From the NCBI RefSeq assembly GCF_009904105.1, contig NZ_JAAABJ010000335.1:1-47005 (forward strand): 47,005 nt of DNA. The letters run 5' to 3'. A program made the position numbers and the translations under genes. Of the stretch, positions 26,205 through 35,676 are shown piece by piece; position 1 is the stretch's first letter, and each line of letters starts with the position of its first letter. Origin of the DNA: Elizabethkingia argenteiflava (GTDB lineage: Bacteria > Bacteroidota > Bacteroidia > Flavobacteriales > Weeksellaceae). The notes under the pieces are model-generated. The model was given only the letters and a program-made list of their open reading frames with translations, searched no databases and was not told the DNA's origin.

Positions 26205-26753
26205 ATGAATAACTCCTACAAAGGTAAGGTTTTAATCTCCACACCAGACGTTTCGGGAGATATATTTTCCCGCTCTGTAGTACTTATTATTGAACACGGA
26301 GAGGCTGGAGCTTTTGGTCTTATCCTCAATAAAAAAAACCATTTCTTAAGCGAACGTTTTAATAAAATTATACAAAGAAATATTGAGGTTTACGAAGGTG
26401 GACCAGTAGCTCAGGATAAATTCTTTTTCATTATTCGCGGGAAAAGCGCTCTTACCTTGGCTACCCCTATAAATGAGCATTATTTTCTTAGTGATAATAT
26501 AGAGGAAATTATTGAGCTCATTGCTAATAGAGAACTCGCTCCTGAGGATTTCAAAATGTTTTGTGGTTACTCTGGCTGGTCATCTCAACAATTAGAAAAT
26601 GAAATCCAAAATAAAATGTGGACGGTATTGGATATTATTAATCTGGATTATACAGAATCTAATGATCAGGACCTGTGGAAAAAAATAATGAAGGGACTTG
26701 GGGGTGAGTTCTTACTGTGGGCAAATGCCCCACTAGATATTTCTCTAAACTAG
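26205..26753 (+). CDS. YqgE/AlgH family protein
   Basis: 182 residues from ATG 26205. An in-frame ATG at 26166 would overlap pdxH by 17 bp and add 13 residues with no family match, so the later start is preferred. It has the family's opening KGKVLISTPDVSGDIFSRSV, GAFGLILNK, EGGPVAQDKFFFI and FCGYSGWSSQQLENE. Structures of this family are known but the activity is not; AlgH was named from alginate regulation in Pseudomonas. The stop lies in a small hairpin (ATTTCTCTA with TAGAGAAAT, 26739-26759). Confidence 0.93.
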   Translation: MNNSYKGKVLISTPDVSGDIFSRSVVLIIEHGEAGAFGLILNKKNHFLSERFNKIIQRNIEVYEGGPVAQDKFFFIIRGKSALTLATPINEHYFLSDNIEEIIELIANRELAPEDFKMFCGYSGWSSQQLENEIQNKMWTVLDIINLDYTESNDQDLWKKIMKGLGGEFLLWANAPLDISLN

Positions 26754-26864
26754 AGAAATAAGGGGTATCGTGTATAATACACGCTTCATTCAACAATGGA
26801 AAAAAATAGTCTCTATAATAAATGATATAACATTGTCACCGGAAATCTAAAATAAGAAGATTCT

Positions 26865-27668
26865 CTACTCAAAACTTTTTTGCCATGCTTCTAAAAAAGC
26901 CATCAGCTTGGTATCGGAAAATTCTTTATTTCTAATTTTTTTGACCACATGAATACCATGGCTTTCTGAGATCATGAGCACTTCTTCGGCCTTCTGAGTT
27001 TCAAAGGCTATAATTTCTGCTTCTTCAATAAAGCCAAGATTTTTTTTGGTCAGAAAGGTCGCAAATGATTCCAATAATGGAGAGATATAAGCGCCTTCAG
27101 TCTGCTTAGGGATACGAAAGGTATTCCCTATCAACAACAGAATATTTCCCTGGGAGGTTCTTGCAATTCTTTTATTGGGGTTCAGGAGTATTACATCATC
27201 CAGATCATTCTCACTGGCATAAATACCCGCGTATATATTTTCAGTAGAATGCACATGAATATTACTCAGCAGATTAGTATTAACATGTATCTCTTTAATA
27301 AGATCTAGTTTATAATCTTTACGTTTGGCTAAAACATCGCTCACTTCTTCTACCTCAAAATAATATTCTACAGCCTGACGCACTAAGTCCCCTTCTCTTC
27401 CCCCACGATAAGCAAAAAATTTAATGACCGCATTTTTAATTTCTTTCATTAACACCTCTGCCTGAAAAAGCTGTTTAAAAAAATCCAATGTATAGGATTG
27501 TGGAATATGCATTCTCAGTTTACGCATCGAGGCCATAAGATAGAAATAGCTCTCCTCGGCAAGTATCAATTGCCCTCTTCTCACGTAAAAAGAAATCCAT
27601 ACCCCATCACCGAACAAAAAAGCCCGGTTGGCCGGGTCTTTTTGTATATTTTGAAATTTATTAATCAT
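26865..27668 (-). CDS. Degenerate class IV aminotransferase (PabC/IlvE-like), PLP lysine missing
   Basis: 267 residues of fold type IV: NRAFLFGDGVW near residue 14, SYFYLMASMRKLRM, FFAYRGGREGD, NIYAGIYASENDLDDVILLN and RTSQGNILLLIGN. Catalytic members carry Lys in a segment like LSNLKT. Here it reads LSNIHVHS, with His138 at the Lys position. GDGVFET, also conserved, reads GDGVWIS. Normal aminodeoxychorismate lyase or transaminase activity is therefore not expected. It could be a decaying gene or a repurposed pseudoenzyme. It is the last gene of the minus-strand kup cluster, 3 bp after the START-like gene. Confidence 0.85.
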   Translation of the reverse strand: MINKFQNIQKDPANRAFLFGDGVWISFYVRRGQLILAEESYFYLMASMRKLRMHIPQSYTLDFFKQLFQAEVLMKEIKNAVIKFFAYRGGREGDLVRQAVEYYFEVEEVSDVLAKRKDYKLDLIKEIHVNTNLLSNIHVHSTENIYAGIYASENDLDDVILLNPNKRIARTSQGNILLLIGNTFRIPKQTEGAYISPLLESFATFLTKKNLGFIEEAEIIAFETQKAEEVLMISESHGIHVVKKIRNKEFSDTKLMAFLEAWQKSFE

Positions 27669-27671
27669 GTG

Positions 27672-28058
27672 TTAAGCCGCTCCCAATTTGATCTGAAGAT
27701 TTTCTATAAGATTATCCCAATACTGCTTTACATCCTCTTCATCTCCCTCATCTGCAAAATCTGTAATATTAAGAGATAAATCGTTTGTAATTTCATCAAT
27801 GACTATCGTCATTTCAAAAAAATTCTTAGTTCCTTCATCTGCCTCCCATCTATAACGTACAAAACTCTCTGGCTTATAACGAATCATGGTAGCCCGTTCA
27901 GGCTCGCCTCCATTCCAACTGAAATAGAAATCATCTCCCTTTTCTACAACTTCATCTGCAAACCATTCCGCTAGTCCTTCAGCACTTGCTAAATACTCAT
28001 ACAAAATCTCTGATTGACAGTGCATTGGATACTCAAAATGTACTTTTAATTTCGCCAT
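27672..28058 (-). CDS. START-like domain protein
   Basis: 128 residues. Matches the Bacteroidota START-like (SRPBCC fold) family: HFEYPMHCQSEILYEYLASA at the start, then LAEWFADEVV, FSWNGGEPERATMI, VRYRWEADEGT and the acidic DFADEGDEEDVKQYWDN near the end. SRPBCC proteins bind hydrophobic ligands in a deep pocket, but no ligand is known for this family. It is unusually acidic. It lies directly before the class IV aminotransferase gene and 74 bp after the class III gene. Confidence 0.88.
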   Translation of the reverse strand: MAKLKVHFEYPMHCQSEILYEYLASAEGLAEWFADEVVEKGDDFYFSWNGGEPERATMIRYKPESFVRYRWEADEGTKNFFEMTIVIDEITNDLSLNITDFADEGDEEDVKQYWDNLIENLQIKLGAA

Positions 28059-28132
28059 ATATCACCAACTTTTGGTTGCGCAATATATAAATTAGTTTAA
28101 ACTTTAACAACAGTAGGGGAAGAAAATATCAA

Positions 28133-29308
28133 TTATTTTCCATTAAGTACATCTATTATTATTTTACAACCTTCTTCAATCTCGTTCTCCGAAATTGTTA
28201 GCGGAGGAGTGATTCGCATGAAATTATTCTTATACAATTGCCAAAATACGATAAGCCCTTTTTCCATACATCTTTTGGCCACTTGGAGACAATATTCTGG
28301 AGTCCCCAGATCTAGAGCCAACATCAGCCCCATACCGTTAATTTTTTTTATAGCAGGGTGCACAAGAAGATCTCTAAAACACTTTTCTTTAGCTTGAATG
28401 CTGCCCATAATACCCGATTCGAGTACTTCTAATAGAGTAGTGTAGGAAGCTGCTGCGATCAACGGATTTCCTCCGAATGTAGTAATGTGCCCTAATTTAG
28501 GGGAGTGAGACAGAGATTGCATCACTTCCCTACTCGCCATAAAAGCACCTACGGGCACTCCTCCTCCCATACCTTTCCCCATCACTAATATATCGGGTAC
28601 AACGCCAAAATGTTCGAAAGCAAATAGTTTTCCTGTTCTCCCAAAACCAGGCTGAATTTCATCTAAAATAAGTAAGGCGCCGACATCTTCACATCTTCGC
28701 TTTAATTTGGTAAAAAAATCATTTTCAGGCATGATGAATCCCGCAGCTCCTTGAATCGTTTCCACAATTACACCGGCTGTTTTCTGGGTAATATGCTCAA
28801 GATCCTTTTCTTGATTAAATTCAATGAAATGAATCCCAGGTAATAAAGGTCGAAACGCTCTCTTATGAACTTCATTTCCAGATACACTCAGTGCCCCGTG
28901 TGTATTACCATGATAAGAATCTTTAAAAGAGATTATCTCTTCTCTTCCGGTATACCGCTTGGCTAGTTTAAGGGCTCCATCTATGGCTTCTGCTCCCGAA
29001 TTTACTAAATAGGTAACTTCTAAAGGCTCTGGGGTGACTTTTGCCAAAAGTTCACACAATGCAACGGGTTTTTGCTGAGCATATTCGCCATACACCATTA
29101 CGTGTAAATAGCGATCTGCCTGATCTTTTATCGCCTGCACAATTTTAGGGTGAGAATGACCTAAAGTGTTAGCGGAAACGCCGGCTACAAAATCTAAATA
29201 AGCTCTACTGTCTTTTCCGTAAATGTAACATCCTTCTGCCCGATCAACCTCAAATCCTGAGGCAAAAGGTGTTGTTTGGGCTTGGTATTTAAAAAAGTCG
29301 TTCTTCAT
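28133..29308 (-). CDS. Class III aminotransferase (acetylornithine/4-aminobutyrate type)
   Basis: 391 residues. Motifs: YLDFVAGVSANTLGHSHPK, NSGAEAIDGALKLAKRYTGR, FKDSYHGNTHGALSVSGN, LILDEIQPGFGRTGKLFAFE and VMGKGMGGGVPVGAFMAS, whose Lys binds PLP. The size and ETIQGAAGF resemble the ornithine/acetylornithine group. No arg genes are nearby, so the substrate is open. It lies 20 bp downstream of the OstA-like gene in the same direction and is probably in the same transcript. Confidence 0.92.
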   Translation of the reverse strand: MKNDFFKYQAQTTPFASGFEVDRAEGCYIYGKDSRAYLDFVAGVSANTLGHSHPKIVQAIKDQADRYLHVMVYGEYAQQKPVALCELLAKVTPEPLEVTYLVNSGAEAIDGALKLAKRYTGREEIISFKDSYHGNTHGALSVSGNEVHKRAFRPLLPGIHFIEFNQEKDLEHITQKTAGVIVETIQGAAGFIMPENDFFTKLKRRCEDVGALLILDEIQPGFGRTGKLFAFEHFGVVPDILVMGKGMGGGVPVGAFMASREVMQSLSHSPKLGHITTFGGNPLIAAASYTTLLEVLESGIMGSIQAKEKCFRDLLVHPAIKKINGMGLMLALDLGTPEYCLQVAKRCMEKGLIVFWQLYKNNFMRITPPLTISENEIEEGCKIIIDVLNGK

Positions 29309-29328
29309 ATTAAAATAAGATACTATTC

Positions 29329-31077
29329 TTACTCTTTACGCCTCCGCTGAGGCTCTTTTTCCTGATTTTCATCTTTTTTCATTTTTTTTAAACTTTCGGC
29401 CACCTCATATAATGTATTGTCAGAAGTGTACTCTTTCTGAGGATAATTGGGCGTGTTTAAAAATATATCCTTCCATCGCTGAAGCCTGTCGGAGGTATTC
29501 CAATTAAAATCAGAGAAAAATCTTTTTTTCTGTGAAACTTGACTCATGGGATATAAATCGGTAAGAGCCCCTATGTTACAGCTGATGGTCTGGACTCTTT
29601 TCTGTTCAAAATCGGCAATAATCTCACCACAAGTAGAGTAAGCTATTCCAATTCTTTCGAGTTGCTTGGTTTTGTCATTTTCATTATCGGCATAGGTAAT
29701 CGCCTGAGCATTGCCTTTAACTTTAGCCTGACTGATCTGCCCCTCTTTAAAATAAAGCATCATCAAATTTCCTTTTATCTGATTAAATTCATCCTTCATA
29801 TTTAAAGAGTCCACTTTGCTAATCGCAAAAGCATTCCCAATGACATGAATAGAGTCTAAACGTTTCATCTCCGCATTTGAGTAAGCCTTGATGGTATCCC
29901 CGGTTACCTGACGCTCTCCTCCCCAGAAAATAGGCTTACCTACAAAGTTCATCACGCCATCAGTCTCGTTATAAGCCAGTGAATCGGAGCGTCCCTGCGC
30001 ATTATTTTTAAACATTCGGGCCTGCTTAAAAGCTCTTAAAAAGCTTTTTTTACCTCCTGTAGTATCTAATTTTTGATAAGCTATAATTTTTTTTGCAGCA
30101 ATATATATGGAATCGCTTTTCAATATTTTGATGGCATAGGGTTTATCCGTGATAACTGCCGAGTCTTTTTTTTCAAAAATTTCACCATATCCTCCATATA
30201 TAAATCTATTTTCAGCAGGATCATTTAATTTCACATTCCCTTTAGCCTTCCCAAAACCTGTGAGTTGATTGTAATACATATCATCACCTGTCAATATTTT
30301 CCCTCTATAATGAATACGCGAGTTTTTATTTAAATATACTTCCTTTGCATTCATAAAGTACTTTCCACTCTCTGTATATACATAGTTGGAAGGGTTTTGC
30401 TTATTGGTAACCGTTGTGGCTCCATTAAATATGGCTATTCCCTCCCCCCGTAGGTAATTTACATTCTGACCTTCGGTGATATACTCCTCGTTGGCCATCT
30501 TATAATTGGAATCGAAAACGATACGTTGCTCTTTAATATAATACGTTCCAATTTTAGTCGTAATCACACTATTATCTTGATGTACATTAATAATTCCTCC
30601 ATCGTTAAAATACGCCGTATTGGATTTTCTATCATAGTATAAGGTTTCGGTTTTAATACTCTGCTTAGGATCTGTTAAAACCACATTGCCTTTGGCGATT
30701 GCTTTTTGAGTATTGGCATCATACTCTGCCTCATCTGATGTAAGATGGGTACCATCAGGATTGGTTATATCAACATTTCCCTTACCCTTTATAAAGTTTT
30801 CCTTTTGATACAAAATTACTTCGTCAGCTTTAAGAATACTCCCTTGATGGTGTACTTCCACCTTCCCTTTTAAAAAAGGGTTCCCATTGTAAAGATCTGG
30901 TCTTGCACTAGTACTATCTGCATGGATAAGCTTAATCTTATCGGGTACATCTCCTGTTTTACCTTTAGAAACATTGCCCGTAGTAAAAAAAGCATCCTTT
31001 TTTAAAGGTTCATCAGTAACCTTTTGTGCGGCAACAGAAATGGAGATAAAAAGAAACAGAAAAAGGATTTTTTTCAT
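29329..31077 (-). CDS. OstA-like protein, LPS transport (LptA-family domains)
   Basis: 582 residues from the ATG at 31077. The upstream in-frame ATG (31137) would put 20 extra residues before a clear signal peptide, MKKILFLFLFISISVAAQ, so the later start is chosen. The protein has repeated OstA-type strands such as FLKGKVEVHHQGSILKADEV, GKGNVDITNPDGTHLTSDEA and RGKILTGDDMYYNQLTGFG. OstA/LptA domains carry lipopolysaccharide across the periplasm. The C-terminus is charged (ENQEKEPQRRRKE). It lies 63 bp after fur, in the same direction. Confidence 0.92.
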   Translation of the reverse strand: MKKILFLFLFISISVAAQKVTDEPLKKDAFFTTGNVSKGKTGDVPDKIKLIHADSTSARPDLYNGNPFLKGKVEVHHQGSILKADEVILYQKENFIKGKGNVDITNPDGTHLTSDEAEYDANTQKAIAKGNVVLTDPKQSIKTETLYYDRKSNTAYFNDGGIINVHQDNSVITTKIGTYYIKEQRIVFDSNYKMANEEYITEGQNVNYLRGEGIAIFNGATTVTNKQNPSNYVYTESGKYFMNAKEVYLNKNSRIHYRGKILTGDDMYYNQLTGFGKAKGNVKLNDPAENRFIYGGYGEIFEKKDSAVITDKPYAIKILKSDSIYIAAKKIIAYQKLDTTGGKKSFLRAFKQARMFKNNAQGRSDSLAYNETDGVMNFVGKPIFWGGERQVTGDTIKAYSNAEMKRLDSIHVIGNAFAISKVDSLNMKDEFNQIKGNLMMLYFKEGQISQAKVKGNAQAITYADNENDKTKQLERIGIAYSTCGEIIADFEQKRVQTISCNIGALTDLYPMSQVSQKKRFFSDFNWNTSDRLQRWKDIFLNTPNYPQKEYTSDNTLYEVAESLKKMKKDENQEKEPQRRRKE

Positions 31078-31140
31078 GAATAGGGGAAACTCGATTAAAC
31101 TCAAGAATTCAAGGAGAAGAAATCTCCTTAACTCCATTAA

Positions 31141-31611
31141 TTATCTTTTTTTATAGCCGTAAAAATAAAGTGAATGACGATCTATATCTACATCAAAGGC
31201 ATCTTCTATAGCATCTTTTATACCTTGGATCCGTGGGTCACAAAACTCAATAATTTCCTCAATTTCCTTATCTGAACCTGCTTTATAAATCACCAAGTGG
31301 TCGTGTTGCTTATCAAAATAGGATTTCTCATAGGACGAGGATGACAAAGTCTTTTCTCCAAATTGGTGCTTGCGTATCAATCCGGCATCCAAAAAAATTT
31401 CAATGGTATTGTAGATGGTCGCCTTTGAAACTTGATATTTTTTCTGAATCATTAGCAAATATAAATCGTCTACATTAAAATGATGCTCTAAATTATAAAT
31501 CTCTTCAATAATAGCATATCTCTCGGGTGTATTGCGATAACCTTTCTCCTGCAGGTATTGCTTTAACACATTTTTTACCGTTTCTATATTTTTTTGCTTT
31601 TGCTCCATCAT
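31141..31611 (-). CDS. fur: Fur family transcriptional regulator
   Basis: 156 residues. The winged-helix DNA-binding part has GYRNTPERYAIIEEIYNLEHHFNVDDLYLL-type sequence (residues about 19-48) and VSKATIYNTIEIFLDAGLIR. The metal and dimer domain has FDKQHDHLVIYKAG and IIEFCDPRIQGIKDAI. The CxxC zinc motif of some Fur proteins is absent. Iron is the likely effector, but other metals are possible. It lies 23 bp after kup, and a -7 box sits in that gap, 4 nt before the ATG, so it can be expressed on its own. Confidence 0.93.
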   Translation of the reverse strand: MMEQKQKNIETVKNVLKQYLQEKGYRNTPERYAIIEEIYNLEHHFNVDDLYLLMIQKKYQVSKATIYNTIEIFLDAGLIRKHQFGEKTLSSSSYEKSYFDKQHDHLVIYKAGSDKEIEEIIEFCDPRIQGIKDAIEDAFDVDIDRHSLYFYGYKKR

Positions 31612-31615
31612 ATTA

Positions 31616-31623
31616 CAAATTTA
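31616..31623 (-). promoter_or_regulatory. -7 box directly before fur
   Basis: Minus-strand TAAATTTG ends 4 nt before the first ATG of fur and lies within the 23-bp gap after the kup stop codon. Confidence 0.5.
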
Positions 31624-31634
31624 CAACTTAAAAA

Positions 31635-33617
31635 TTAATCTTCACCAAAACGGTTAAAACCAACTTGTTTAATTTTATGCTCGCGTACCGGATTATAAAA
31701 CAATGGTGCAGACTCTACCACCACATTATGAGAGGCTAATCCAAAAGCAGTAAAATCGTCACTCCCCATTTTTCTAACAAAATTGTAAACATTCATAATA
31801 ATTTTCTCACGGATGGTCAACAGGTAATCATTAATATAAACATTATCTATAACGACATACTTCAGATCAGGGGGAATATTGTGAGCCCTGAGTGAAGGAT
31901 GACTACTCCTATCGGAAATAATTCCCTCGTCGACCATATCGTTTAGTACCTGCTGGAAATAATCATTCATCAAACGATCTACCTTGAAACCTAATATAAA
32001 ATATATTCTGTAAATGGTACCAGGGAGAATTTCGTCGATCTTATATTCATAAGTATAGGGATCTTCATGGTTAATAATATTGAGTATAAAATAATGATCC
32101 GCTCGTTTGGGCTGAGAACGAATGATAGAATAAATAATTTTAGATTCTACATCACGCGGCTTTTTAGCTCTACTAAAATAGGCTAAGTTGGTCGCATATT
32201 TAGGGATGGTCTCATCCAATTTCATATCCTGAATGGTAGATACATAATGCTCCAGTTTTACAAATTTTATAAACTTAGTTTTAATCATCCGCCCATTGTA
32301 CCATGCATACATAAATACCCCTATCACTCCAGCTAAAAATACGGTAATCCAACCTCCGTCAAAAAACTTTATAACATTCGCACTAAAGAAACCTAGCTCT
32401 AAGGAGAGATAAACTAACGCAAATAATAAGATAAGACCTTTCTTTATACGCTTTTTAAATAAATAAAATATTAAGAGCAGAGTGGTCATTAACATGGTGA
32501 CCGTAATGGACAATCCATAAGCCGCCTCCATCTTTCCTGATTCTCGGAAATACAATACCACAAAAAGGCACAATACCAACAATCCCCAATTCACTTTAGG
32601 AATATACATTTGCCCTTTGACACCAGAGGGGTAATCAATCTCTTGAAAAGGCCAAAAATTAATGGCCATTGCTTCTGAAAATATCGTAAATGAACCGGTG
32701 ATCAATGCCTGACTGGCTATAATGGCAGCCGCAGCCGCTAAAATTACAGCGGGTAAAACAAACCATTCTGGCATCATCGCGAAAAAAGGATTCCCTCCCT
32801 CAAAAACTTGATGATAATTACCGACTAACCAAGCACCTTGTCCAAGATAGTTCAGGATCAGACATATTTTGACAAACAGCCAACTAACGCGAATATTTTT
32901 AACACCACAATGTCCCAGATCCGAATACAGAGCTTCCGCCCCAGTAGTACAAAGAAAAACCGCTCCTAAAATAACGATGATAGAAGGCGAAGTGATAATC
33001 AGGCGCACCGCATAATAGGGATTGAATGCTTTCAATATCTGAGGGTAGTCGGAAATATGAACAATCCCGAATACACCCAATATTAAAAACCACATTAACA
33101 TGACTGGCCCAAAAAATTTACCTATAAAGCTGGTTCCAAACTGCTGAATAAAAAATATAGCGACCAAAAGTATGAGGGTAAACATAACAACAGGGGTATC
33201 GGGATTATAGATCTTTAGCCCCTCTATAGCAGACATCACAGTTAAGGATGGTGTAATAACACCATCTGCAATTAAGGCTGCGGCCCCTACAATAGCTACG
33301 ATATACAGCCATTTTTTCTTTAGATTGCGCACCAATGAGAAGAGGGCTAAAATTCCTCCTTCTCCCTTATTATGAGCACGCAGAGAAATCAATACATATT
33401 TTACAGTCGTCTGTATGGTTAACGTCCAAATAATGCAAGACAGTGCTCCTTCTAAGAAAATAGGGTCTAATGTTCCCGACTCTTTTCTTGCATTCACAAT
33501 AGCTTTCATCACATAAAGTGGAGAGGTTCCTATATCCCCAAAAACAATTCCTAAGGAGACTAAAACCCCTAAAAATGTTAATTTATTGGTATCGATATGT
33601 CCATTCAGTCGTAACAT
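31635..33617 (-). CDS. kup: Kup family potassium uptake protein
   Basis: A secondary K+ importer of the inner membrane. 660 residues, the usual length. It begins with LGVLVSLGIVFGDIGTSPLY, the family signature, followed by about 12 hydrophobic segments up to residue 430 and a soluble C-terminal domain. Other conserved runs: AHNKGEGGILALFSLVR, ALIADGVITPSLTV, TTGAEALYSDLGHCG. First gene of the minus-strand cluster kup-fur-OstA-aminotransferase-START-aminotransferase. No clear -7 box was found upstream. Confidence 0.96.
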   Translation of the reverse strand: MLRLNGHIDTNKLTFLGVLVSLGIVFGDIGTSPLYVMKAIVNARKESGTLDPIFLEGALSCIIWTLTIQTTVKYVLISLRAHNKGEGGILALFSLVRNLKKKWLYIVAIVGAAALIADGVITPSLTVMSAIEGLKIYNPDTPVVMFTLILLVAIFFIQQFGTSFIGKFFGPVMLMWFLILGVFGIVHISDYPQILKAFNPYYAVRLIITSPSIIVILGAVFLCTTGAEALYSDLGHCGVKNIRVSWLFVKICLILNYLGQGAWLVGNYHQVFEGGNPFFAMMPEWFVLPAVILAAAAAIIASQALITGSFTIFSEAMAINFWPFQEIDYPSGVKGQMYIPKVNWGLLVLCLFVVLYFRESGKMEAAYGLSITVTMLMTTLLLIFYLFKKRIKKGLILLFALVYLSLELGFFSANVIKFFDGGWITVFLAGVIGVFMYAWYNGRMIKTKFIKFVKLEHYVSTIQDMKLDETIPKYATNLAYFSRAKKPRDVESKIIYSIIRSQPKRADHYFILNIINHEDPYTYEYKIDEILPGTIYRIYFILGFKVDRLMNDYFQQVLNDMVDEGIISDRSSHPSLRAHNIPPDLKYVVIDNVYINDYLLTIREKIIMNVYNFVRKMGSDDFTAFGLASHNVVVESAPLFYNPVREHKIKQVGFNRFGED

Positions 33618-33692
33618 ATTTTAAGATGTAAAATTAGGATAATAAATTTATAAGAAATACTCTATAGAGTGATTTTTCAATCTAGAAAATTA

Positions 33693-33721
33693 AAAACCTT
33701 CCTTTATTTAGGGAAGGTTTT
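33693..33721. terminator. Terminator after pdhB
   Basis: AAAACCTTCC (33693-33702), a 9-nt loop, then GGAAGGTTTT (33712-33721). It lies 22 bp past the pdhB stop on the minus strand. Confidence 0.8.
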
Positions 33722-33742
33722 AGATATCTTTTCAACAGTATA

Positions 33743-34726
33743 TTATTGTCTAACATACATTGCATTTTTAATTTCTGCTTTTACTTTTTCCAGCTTAGGA
33801 AACCATTCTGCAAATAATGCAGCAGAATATGGAGCTGGTGCATCTGGAGTTGTAATCCTCTTAATCGGTGCATCTAAATAGTCGAAAGCTTTTTGCTGTA
33901 CCATATAAGCAATTTCAGAGGCTACAGAAGCAAATGGCCAAGCTTCTTCTAAAACTACCAAGCGATTTGTTTTTTGCACGGATTTCAAAATACACGCGTA
34001 ATCTAGTGGGCGCACGGTTCTAAGATCAATTACCTCAACGGAGATCCCCTCTTTTTCTAACTCTTCAGCGGCCTGGATAGCAAGTTTCATGATTTTCCCA
34101 AAAGAAACCAGAGTGACATCAGATCCTTCTTTCTTAATATCAGCTTTTCCTAATGGAATATAGTATTCTTCTTCAGGAACCTCCATTTTATCACTGTACA
34201 TTTGCTCTGATTCCATAAATATAACAGGATCATTATCTTGAATCGCTGTCTTTAATAGTCCTTTTGCATCGTAAGGATTGGAGGGCACCACTACTTTAAG
34301 CCCCGGACAGTTCGCAAACCAATTTTCTAAGGCCTGAGAGTGGGTAGCGCCTAATTGACCTGCAGACGCCGTAGGGCCCCTAAAAACAATAGGGCAGTTC
34401 CATTGTCCACCACTCATTTGATAAATCTTTGCTGCATTGTTGATGATCTGATCGATCCCGACTAGTGAAAAATTGAAAGTCATAAACTCTACAATAGGGC
34501 GACATCCATTCATTGCTGCTCCTACAGATATACCCGTAAAACCAAGCTCAGCAATGGGGGTATCAATAATCCTATCCGGACCAAATTCTGCTAACATACC
34601 TTTGGAGGCTTTATAAGCTCCATTGTATTCAGCAACCTCCTCTCCCATTAAATATATTGATTGATCCTTGCGCATTTCTTCGCTCATTGCCTGTGCAATC
34701 ACCTCACGAAAAGTATATTCTGCCAT
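33743..34726 (-). CDS. pdhB: Pyruvate dehydrogenase E1 component, beta subunit
   Basis: 327 residues. Part of the complex that turns pyruvate into acetyl-CoA; the beta subunit helps bind thiamine diphosphate. It shows YTFREVIAQAMSEEM, MGEEVAEYNGAYKASKGM, ELGFTGISVGAAMNG, RGPTASAGQLGATHSQALE, VVPSNPYDAKGLLK and IDLRTVRPLD. The alpha subunit is not adjacent, so the two chains are encoded at separate sites. It is monocistronic, with a -7 box at 34748-34755 and a terminator. Confidence 0.95.
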   Translation of the reverse strand: MAEYTFREVIAQAMSEEMRKDQSIYLMGEEVAEYNGAYKASKGMLAEFGPDRIIDTPIAELGFTGISVGAAMNGCRPIVEFMTFNFSLVGIDQIINNAAKIYQMSGGQWNCPIVFRGPTASAGQLGATHSQALENWFANCPGLKVVVPSNPYDAKGLLKTAIQDNDPVIFMESEQMYSDKMEVPEEEYYIPLGKADIKKEGSDVTLVSFGKIMKLAIQAAEELEKEGISVEVIDLRTVRPLDYACILKSVQKTNRLVVLEEAWPFASVASEIAYMVQQKAFDYLDAPIKRITTPDAPAPYSAALFAEWFPKLEKVKAEIKNAMYVRQ

Positions 34727-35098
34727 AATTTAATTAATTTGAAGACACAAAAATAACCATTTTCATTTTATTACGCATATTTTATTCTATTTTGGTTGCT
34801 TCTTTAATGTCAGCAGGGTTTATGAAAGGCCTATATACAATTAAGAGAATAGTCTATACCTCTCTTCTTTAAAAGTATACATCATATAGAGTTAGTAGGT
34901 TATCAGCAAACAAACCTCCGCTAGAGACAACAAAAAAGTGGCCTTACTAAAGATTTCTGAACAACAACTAAACTACGCGAATACAATAGAACACATTCAG
35001 TCTATAATTTTTTGAACCTCTTTGTATGAATATATACCCTAATAGATCCTAGTAAAATAAAGAACCGAGCTTAATAGGATGTCTCGACAATCAAAAGA
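34727..35098. other. Gap between pdhB and the DUF2147 gene
   Basis: Holds the pdhB promoter at its left end. The remainder is AT-rich, with frequent stops in all frames and no recognisable RNA or repeat. No clear terminator for the DUF2147 gene was seen. Confidence 0.45.
34748..34755 (-). promoter_or_regulatory. -7 box upstream of pdhB
   Basis: Minus-strand TATTTTTG, 21 nt before the pdhB ATG. Confidence 0.5.
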
Positions 35099-35521
35099 TT
35101 AATGTGCTTTATACCAGGTCTGTGTTCTGCCGAGCATAGAAAAGCCCACATAACCTCTTACTTTAAGCTTATCTTCTCCATCCTTTGTAATCGTACATTT
35201 ATAGGTTTTACCATTTTTAGGATCTGTAATATTTCCCTTGGTAAACTCATCTCCTTCTTTGGAAAGACCTCGGATGACTTCCATACCTAAAATAGGCTTA
35301 TTTTTACGATCATCTTTACATTCGACACAGTTGGCGTTTTCGGGCTTTATTAAAAGTTGAACCACTTTTCCATAATATTTCCCATCCGGTTTTTTGAAAA
35401 TTTCAACAATGGATTTGGGCTTTCCCGTTTCATCATCTATGGTCTTCCATCTGCCCTCAATTTGAGCATAGGAAAGCAAACTAAAGAGTACTGTAACAAA
35501 ACTAAAAATTATTTTTTTCAT
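35099..35521 (-). CDS. Secreted DUF2147 protein
   Basis: 140 residues with a signal peptide (MKKIIFSFVTVLFSLLSYAQ, cut likely after Ala-Gln). The mature part is the DUF2147 domain: IEGRWKTIDDETGKPKSIVE, YYGKVVQLL, NITDPKNGKTYKC and VRGYVGFSMLGRTQTW. A pair of cysteines in NCVECKDD is typical. It should be periplasmic or outer-membrane associated. Function is unknown. Monocistronic; no -7 box recognised. Confidence 0.92.
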   Translation of the reverse strand: MKKIIFSFVTVLFSLLSYAQIEGRWKTIDDETGKPKSIVEIFKKPDGKYYGKVVQLLIKPENANCVECKDDRKNKPILGMEVIRGLSKEGDEFTKGNITDPKNGKTYKCTITKDGEDKLKVRGYVGFSMLGRTQTWYKAH

Positions 35522-35676
35522 GCCTTTATAATTTCTATTAAAGTTAGTTATTTATCTTATTCAGACAACCCCTATACTTAATTTTATGTATTTTTATCTT
35601 TTTAAGATTAAATATCCATCTTCTCTGTCTTTTATAAAATAATAGACTGCTTTTATCAAAATCCACTTTTCTTTGC

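Noticed and set aside
26769-26783. Inverted repeat CGTGTAT-A-ATACACG as a terminator or operator
   Set aside because: Perfect but short, with no T-run after it. It lies between convergent gene ends, so neither role can be supported.
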